DNA of 64,000 nucleotides, from the NCBI GenBank assembly GCA_033675545.1, contig JAWDGP010005686.1, positions 476,001 to 540,000 on the forward strand, read 5' to 3'. A model generated the notes under the pieces. The model ran no database searches, had not been told where the DNA came from, and was given only the letters and a program-made list of their open reading frames with translations. How positions within the stretch are numbered: the stretch's first letter is position 1; every line of letters begins with the position of its first letter. The stretch is from Elysia crispata. Lineage: Eukaryota > Mollusca > Gastropoda > Plakobranchidae. This document shows, piece after piece, positions 53,101 through 61,003 of the stretch. The position numbers and the translations under genes were made by a program.

Positions 53101-55137
53101 GCAAGGAATTATTATTGAACAAAAATCTTAATAGGGAGGCTTTTTAACCCCAGACCCTCTTGTATATAAAAACACAAGTAAGATATATAATCTCTTATTT
53201 GTCACAAAATTTTCAAGTGAAAAAAAGAGAGGATTGATTTACAAATTCACACCACCTCTTGATTGTGTACATATGTAGCTAGTAGACATTAAGACAAGAA
53301 TATATAGAGTGTGTGTTTAATTTTTTCAGGCAAAGATGAAGCCAGCATATGCCAGAGGTAACAGTGGCAGGCTTGCCAGCTCCAAGGCAGTTATCGGACC
53401 TAATAACTTGGGCTCTTTTCTCTCACTTTCAGTAACCACTGCAGACTAGTGGTGTGGGAGGAATTGACCTGGTATACATTACTGAACTGCGTTTCATGTC
53501 TGAGATGAGCCACACAACCCCTTTGAGCACTGGATAATTTTCTGTGTGTAGAGTTGAAGGCTATTTGACTGCTCTTGCTCTGTATCACTATATTGCATTC
53601 CAATGAAGTGAATTAAGAAATGTCTATTATAGCACAGTGCAGCTATTAAATTCCATTCTTGTGAGTGCAACTTAGCTCCATTAAAAGATAAAACAAAGAT
53701 TTCACAAAGGCAGAGAAACAGACACATAGAGAGAAGAAACAGTGACAAAGCGTACTAATGAGAGGAAAAAAATATGTTGACTCATTGGAGAAAGTTGTGA
53801 AAAGATAAAAAAAAAAGTTTTCTAAAATTTAGAGTCTAAGCATAGCAAATGCAGGCAAAAAATATCAAATCTTACGGATCATCAGGCGAGGATGCCACAA
53901 ACACATATCTGCCTCCAAGTTCACCCATTTGTGGTGGCCGTCTCCTGACAGGGTAAGGCATAACACCAAATCCAGCAGGAGGTGGGATAGGGGGACCCTG
54001 AGGACCCATACCCAAGCCATCCAGAACCTCCAGAATAGAAAGAAGAATTGATGTGATTTAGACCCTGGTCGAATTTGAAGTCCTTAAGGACACTTATAAC
54101 AATTATAATATGTCAAAGTTCAGATGATATCTTCTCTGCGGTAGACAAAAATTATGTTCTAAAAGTTACTTAGTGGCGGCTTTTTCCCAAAACACCTGAC
54201 AATCCATTCCCTTTGCATAACTATCATTTTAAAGTACTGTAAACTCCGATTTGAATACCATATTACGTGTGTTTTAAATGTGATAATTAATTCTTCCACA
54301 TTTCAAGTATACAGGCATACTTTTGAAATCAGCAAATTATATTTTTTCAGGATTTTTCGTAACAAGATTGTTTGAAAAAAATAACACCAAATAGAATCAG
54401 CAAATATCTGTTGAAAGAAAAATTAACATCACTTTATACTTTCTGGTTGCTAAGATGGCTTTAATTTTAGATTATTAACAAAAGCAAACCATAGACAAAT
54501 TTGTTGTAGAATACAAGAATATAATCAAGGGCTGCACAACACAATAAAACTGTAAAAGAAGGAAAGAATAAACAAAAGGAAAAAAAATTCTGCGCTGTCT
54601 TTGCAAATTTCTCTTTGTGAAATTGTAAATCTATATAGATCTAGGTGTGTCTGATTTAAAATAGTTTGATGACAAAATACTGACAGCGGATTGATTCCCT
54701 CCAAATCTGTAAAATTTCTATGAGCTCCAACTTGTATTTTAAAAAGAACAGCAACATTTCCATACAGTTGAATTAAAAAAACCAGTAAGAAGTTGCTTAA
54801 TTTTCATGTAGTTGTAATAATGTATTACAGCATTATTTACTTCAACAGAGTAGCAAAGACATTGATGTTAAAAACAAACTACAAAAGCATAACTTTCATA
54901 CAATATCACAATATAAAGAAGCAGCAAAAAAAAAAAATACAAAATACAAAATACAAAATACTAATAAATATGCACACCATGTTGAAACACAATAAGAATG
55001 TGCACATTGTCTTACATCCTTTGGTGAAGGAAGTTTTTCTGCAAACAGCATCATTTCAGCATACGTCATGTTTGCATAGAGTATGGCCTCTTGCGTCCTG
55101 TTTTTCTCCTAAAACAAGCAATGTGACATTGAAATAC

Positions 55138-55201
<64 letters not shown>

Positions 55202-55202
55202 G

Positions 55203-55247
<45 letters not shown>

Positions 55248-58200
55248 TTCTGCTGCCTGCTTTATTTCACTCTTGAGTTTTTTACTGGCAATTAATATTT
55301 CTGTTCCTTTTTCTTGATAGTTAATTTCATTTTTCTTTTTTGCTAACTACTCTGTGTTAATTACAAGTCTTTCTGAGCTTAATAACGTTTTTTTTTTATA
55401 TCTTTTAGTAAAAACAGTGTCCAGGATAATTAATATTGCAAAACTAAATTCTTACACACACACACACAAAACTTTAAAATGAATGTAAAAAAATAATGTT
55501 CAGAGGATAGAATTGATTACAGCTGGATAAGTGGTTCAATAGACACCTTAAGATCCAGAAGTTTTGGAGGGCAAAATTCTTCTTGATTATGCATGCAACT
55601 GATTTTAGATGCAGACTGTAATTATGATGTGCATCTGACATGTACTTCTACAGAATTCCCTGAATAGTCTCATATGCAATGCCAAGATTGTAACCTCTGA
55701 AATTAACTCTCATTAGTAACTCAAATATAAATGAGGAATGTAGAATTTGGAATTTTACACTCCCTTTTAACTTTAGAAAAAAGTTGACAGTTGAACTAGT
55801 GAAAAAGGCAAAGTTCCTTTGATTATTATGATCATGTCAACATTCTGAGCCTAATTTATTACACAAATGTAATTTATACATCCTGTAGAGGCCATAAATT
55901 TTTCTGCATTCTGTTATAATATGATGCACCAAGTCATGGATGAGTTTGATCAAGTAAGATTTGGAATAATCTAACCACCCGGAACTAGTTGTAAAAAGCT
56001 AAAATTGAATCCTGTAGTTGTGGTGTATAAGTCTAATATCATGCTGCGTTAAAGGTGAGAGGACAGACTGTGGCTACAGTTGCTGACGTTACCTAAATGA
56101 ACAAGTAGAGGTGGATTCCAGAGAGTGCACATTTTTTATATCAAAATGTTTGCTGATGATTTATAATTTATTCTCCTAAAAGCAAAAAATTTGACTGGAA
56201 GTAAAAAACTTCTCAATTATCTGCACAATCCTCTTGAATGAAGGAGTTCGCCATCTTTTCCTAAAAATTCTTCACAATTTTCAACCCAAAACCCCAGCCT
56301 ATTCACAGAAATTTGAAAAGGCGGAATTCAATTTTGTCATTAAAAATGTAATGACAGTCACCATATTTACAAAGCATAAGCTGCATGTAAGCAAATTTCC
56401 ACTTGAGTCCAAAAGATTAAAAAAACATATTTAGAGAAATAATCTTTTGAGTAAACCTAAGTTTCCAATGTATATCCCAGTTGTGAATCTATAAATCAAA
56501 TTCTGAAATGTTGTTTGGAGCTGAATGTATAATTCAAGTAGAAAATAAGATTTAAATATGTTTCAGTTTTTACTGAGAAGCTGCATTGAACCTGGTTGTT
56601 TCAGTTAGGTATTTTATTCCTGCTATATTGATATAAAATTTAGGAATTAAGGTTCAAATTTTATGCGCAAAAAAAGGCTTTTAGCTTATAGACATTTTTA
56701 AGACTGCTTAAATATTGTAATAGTGTTGATTTTTTTCTTTCTCACAAAAATTATTTATGATCCTACTGCATTAATACCAAATAATTAGCTTCACTTTTAC
56801 TTTATTCAGAAATCAGTAAAAAAAAAAAAAACAGCTTTGAATGAGAAATGGAATCAAAAAAAACTGTAATCATGGAAAGATAGTCACTCACAGAATAACT
56901 TGAATGGTTTTTGTTCTGTGGATGCAAAGCATTTTTCAGGTGCCTCTCAATATTTGGTTTGTTACCACTTGTCACTTGTTAAGGATTATTCTACTGGGCA
57001 CTTGGCACATTTATTACCTTGATCATAGCTGAAGATGTGCTCTGACTACTGGTTGGCATTGACATTGCCTTCTTTTGCATAGTTTTTCTTTGATTTTAAT
57101 GATTTCTCAGAGTCACTCAGGCTATGGAAGGTAAGCAACAACAGATAAAGCTTACATAAGCCAACTTTGGAAATTTTTGACTGCCAAAGATATGATATCT
57201 ATAATCAAATGAAATGACTTACCAGCTGACATCATGAGTTCATAAATTTGCACCTTAACAGAGGCTATAATCAATATCTTAGCTATAGATGCTTCCCTTG
57301 ATTATTTTCCCATACTCATAAAATATCAAACAGAGTAGGACCAGCTCCAAATGTTTCTGGAATCACAAGATGGCCATGCAATGTCCTGAATAGCAATGTC
57401 TTGCAACCATTCCAAATGAGCCCTATCCTTCATGTCAAATTAAAAGGTGTTAACGCTAAGCACAATAGTTTTCAATAGGTAAAGCTTCATAAAATTATCA
57501 GATTTTTCTGAAGAATGATCATTTTTTTCTTCTTTTTTTTAGTATTAACCACTTTGTGATATGTAATGTACCTCTTACGTCCGTTTTTCGTAACAAGATA
57601 CCTACACCTACATGACGCTTAGACATGCACATACAATGTACTTCATGTTTTATAATGCGCAAAAGAAGCTCTAAATGCAAAGAAATTTAAAATCTAATTT
57701 CATAATTGAATTCAGCAACGCTGAAAATGTATGAATCAATCTACTCTTCACACCAAACTATGCCCCATCATGGTGATTCAAAATACCTCTATCTCAAAGG
57801 GGTTAAGAAAGAGAGAAATTTAGGTTTTTGAATATTGTTTTTTCAATTTCAAATTCTGACGACTGACTGAAATCTATAAAGGATTGAAAGCAAAATAAAG
57901 GACTTGTAGTCATTGGACACAACTATTATTATTGGTCTGTTGTAAAGCACTACGATTTCTGGTCTGTTGTAAATCACTACGATTTCCAAGAAATCTAATA
58001 AAAATGTTTTATGAGTTAATCCTGTTATGATTGAGATAAAAAGAAACAAAAAAAAACCAAAACACACAGGTCTCTCTATTTTATAGAAAGTGTTAAATTA
58101 CAACAGTCAAATTTTTTTCGTTATAAAATTTTAAAAGCATTGATGTTAGAGGTGGATCAGGTTGATTTTTGTCAAATTTTTTATGATGACAAGCATAAGG

Positions 58201-60931
58201 AGCTGTCAAAGAATCCTTTGTTCCAAGGTGAAAAAGACTACTGATGACACAGCCTTAAAACTTTGATACTTTTTACTAAACACAATAAAGGTTGAAAGTA
58301 AAAGACCAAAAACTATATGCAGATAACTGGATATGATAATATACCAAAAACATTGCATTTTTTTATGGATTCAAAGATTTTAACACATATTTGTCTTATT
58401 ATAAATGTCACTTTGCGTGAAAAAGTTCCATCTTCACAAAAAAAACCTGACTTTGTTGCCAATCAAAGAAATTCTGTGAAGATAAATGCTTTGAAGAAAA
58501 AAAGAAAATTTAGGTGACTTGAGTCTTCAGTAAATCAACTTTGAAAAAATGCCAAAAGACATATCAGAAATGTTATTTTCATTTCTAAAATTTTATTCAT
58601 ATTTTCTCTAAAATTTTTATTTTTTGGTTGGGTTATGGAGTGGAACTGTGTCATATGAAAATCGATGTTCGGTGTAAACTTTTAAATAGAAACACCTGTA
58701 AAGAGAAGTAATCGAAGATGTGTGAATAAAATTAAAACAAACATTGGTGAAAATGCCATAAAAATTAATACAAATAGAAGAAAAAGCATCAAATTAAAAT
58801 TAAGGAAAACAACAAAATTCATAAGAATTTACAAATGACAGAATAAAAAAGCTAACATATACATATACACTCATTACAACATGAATCAAAAATAAAGCTC
58901 ACCTCCTCAAGCGTAGGAAGAGCCTCAGTGTCTTGGATCTTTTTCATTGGCACAAAAGTTTTATCAGAGCAATCAATGATAATATTGGGGACACCTACTT
59001 CATCCTTCTTCTCTTCCTCTGCTCCATCTACCATCTCTGCATCCTCACCCTCCTGAGCAGCCTTAACAAGAGAGAAAATATCATCAAATATTGGGAATTG
59101 AAGGAAATGAAAAAAACGTAGACATTTCTGAGAGAAGGAAAAGAATAGCTCAATAACCCTAGCAGAGAGATGCTGTAAAAAATAAAAACATTGAAATAAG
59201 AGAGAGAAGAAAGGAGAGTGGAATATGATTTTGCACAAACCTCTTTTGCTGCTTTTTCTGCCATCTCTCTCTCCAAACGGATTCGTTCTTGTTCCCTCAT
59301 CTTTTCTTTATCATGTTTCTCTGATCATTGTATAAAGATAGAAAAAAAAAAAGCAATTGGAGAAAAATCACATATAGAATTTGGCTACAACTATTTAAAA
59401 AAAAATGAATATTGCATGAAATTTTACAGGGTAGTGAATTCTGACCAATTTTAGACGATAAAAACCCAACCTTTGATTCCACAAAGCTTTTGAACGGACA
59501 ATTCAAGGGTAAAAATGTTAAACCATTTTGACTATTACTATTCTAAGCATGAATCTTAACTCTTTAACTGTGCATATGCTGCAAAGGTCTGAAAGATAAC
59601 ATGGAGAAGAACAGATCTGAACAACATAATGTCAGTCTGGTTCTTCTCCCACACTCATAAAAGTCAAATGAGATATGTATGTGTAAAGAAAGAGAGAAGG
59701 AAGGGTGAGAAAGGAGGGGAGGAGAGGTGCTGAATTCAGTAATAACTTACGCATTTTGTGTATAAGAATATTTGATAAGAAAAAGTGTGACCAAATTGTT
59801 CTTACACTAATGATAGTCAGGATATGAGTAGGGACAAAGTGGTGGGGTGAGGGTCTTACTGGTAGTGACACAAATTTGATATCATCAAAGAAACCAATCC
59901 ACTCAGGGTGAAGAGATATAGTCATATCCTGATTTGATCTGTGATTATCGGTATAAAATGAGATCAAAGTGATACAAAGAATCAGGGTAAGAAAGACAAA
60001 GGAAGTGGATTTACGAGTTGGATGCCTGGCTGTGGGTTGGAATATTCTTATTCTAATACTGCAATCTGGAATATGCGACATAGATGTTCACTTCAAAATT
60101 TGCATATTGATACAATGTAGATGTAATAGGAGTGAGGGCAACTAAAGCTTTTGGTGGATCAACGCTTGCCTTCTGTGCCTTCTGCGTAAAGTTTAAAACC
60201 TTTGTGACTGATCCTTGCAACTTCATAACATAATTATGTATTTTGTCAAATCATATAAAATTAAGCTTTCTCATCCCAACAGAGATCATTATGTCCTTTT
60301 ATTAATAGATAGTTGCTATACATTAACAGTGACTGTCAGTTTTTTTCTTTGTTTGTTTTTTTTTTTAGTTTGATTGTGCTGAAAAAAAACCAAAACAAAA
60401 CAAACTGCAAGCTGAGGGTTAAATCAAACAGGAAAAATTGAATTCTTTCTTTAACTTTGTAGATAAATGACTCTTTTTTTTTAATTAAATTCTAAAAGAA
60501 ATTTAATCTAGTCTTCATAGTCAACAGATCATATAAAAAAATATATTAAGAATATTTTGTCAAATAAAAAAACCCATGAAGAAATATGAGAAACTTTATG
60601 AATAAACTTATCTTACCTTCCCCAGCAGAAGTATCAGATTCTTCAAGGAACCCAAACAAGGATATTTATGGGTCAGCATATCACTCACTTACACAGTTCT
60701 AAAGAAATTTAAATCTCATTTACATAAATCTCAACTAACTTTTAAAGTGCATATTGGATTAACCAATGAAAAAAAAACACCTCAAAATTGTGCATTACAA
60801 AGCAAATAACACAATCTGAACATATTATTAATCTCATTCAGCTTAGTTCTAGTTTTCATGGAAAAATTCTATTTTTTGTAAAGCTTTATCATACCAGATG
60901 AGGAGAAAATCAAGAAAATAACATGAAAGAG

Positions 60932-61003
<72 letters not shown>

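Larger units (their letters stand above)
54028..58902. other. Intron 8 of HYDIN (4.9 kb)
   Basis: The largest intron in the window. It holds the (CT)n tract at 55141-55245 and a 27-bp tandem duplication near 57934-57986; the rest is AT-rich sequence. Vertebrate HYDIN continues directly from the exon 8 end (LEE) to VLDGLG of exon 9, so no constitutive exon need be missing. Confidence 0.6.
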
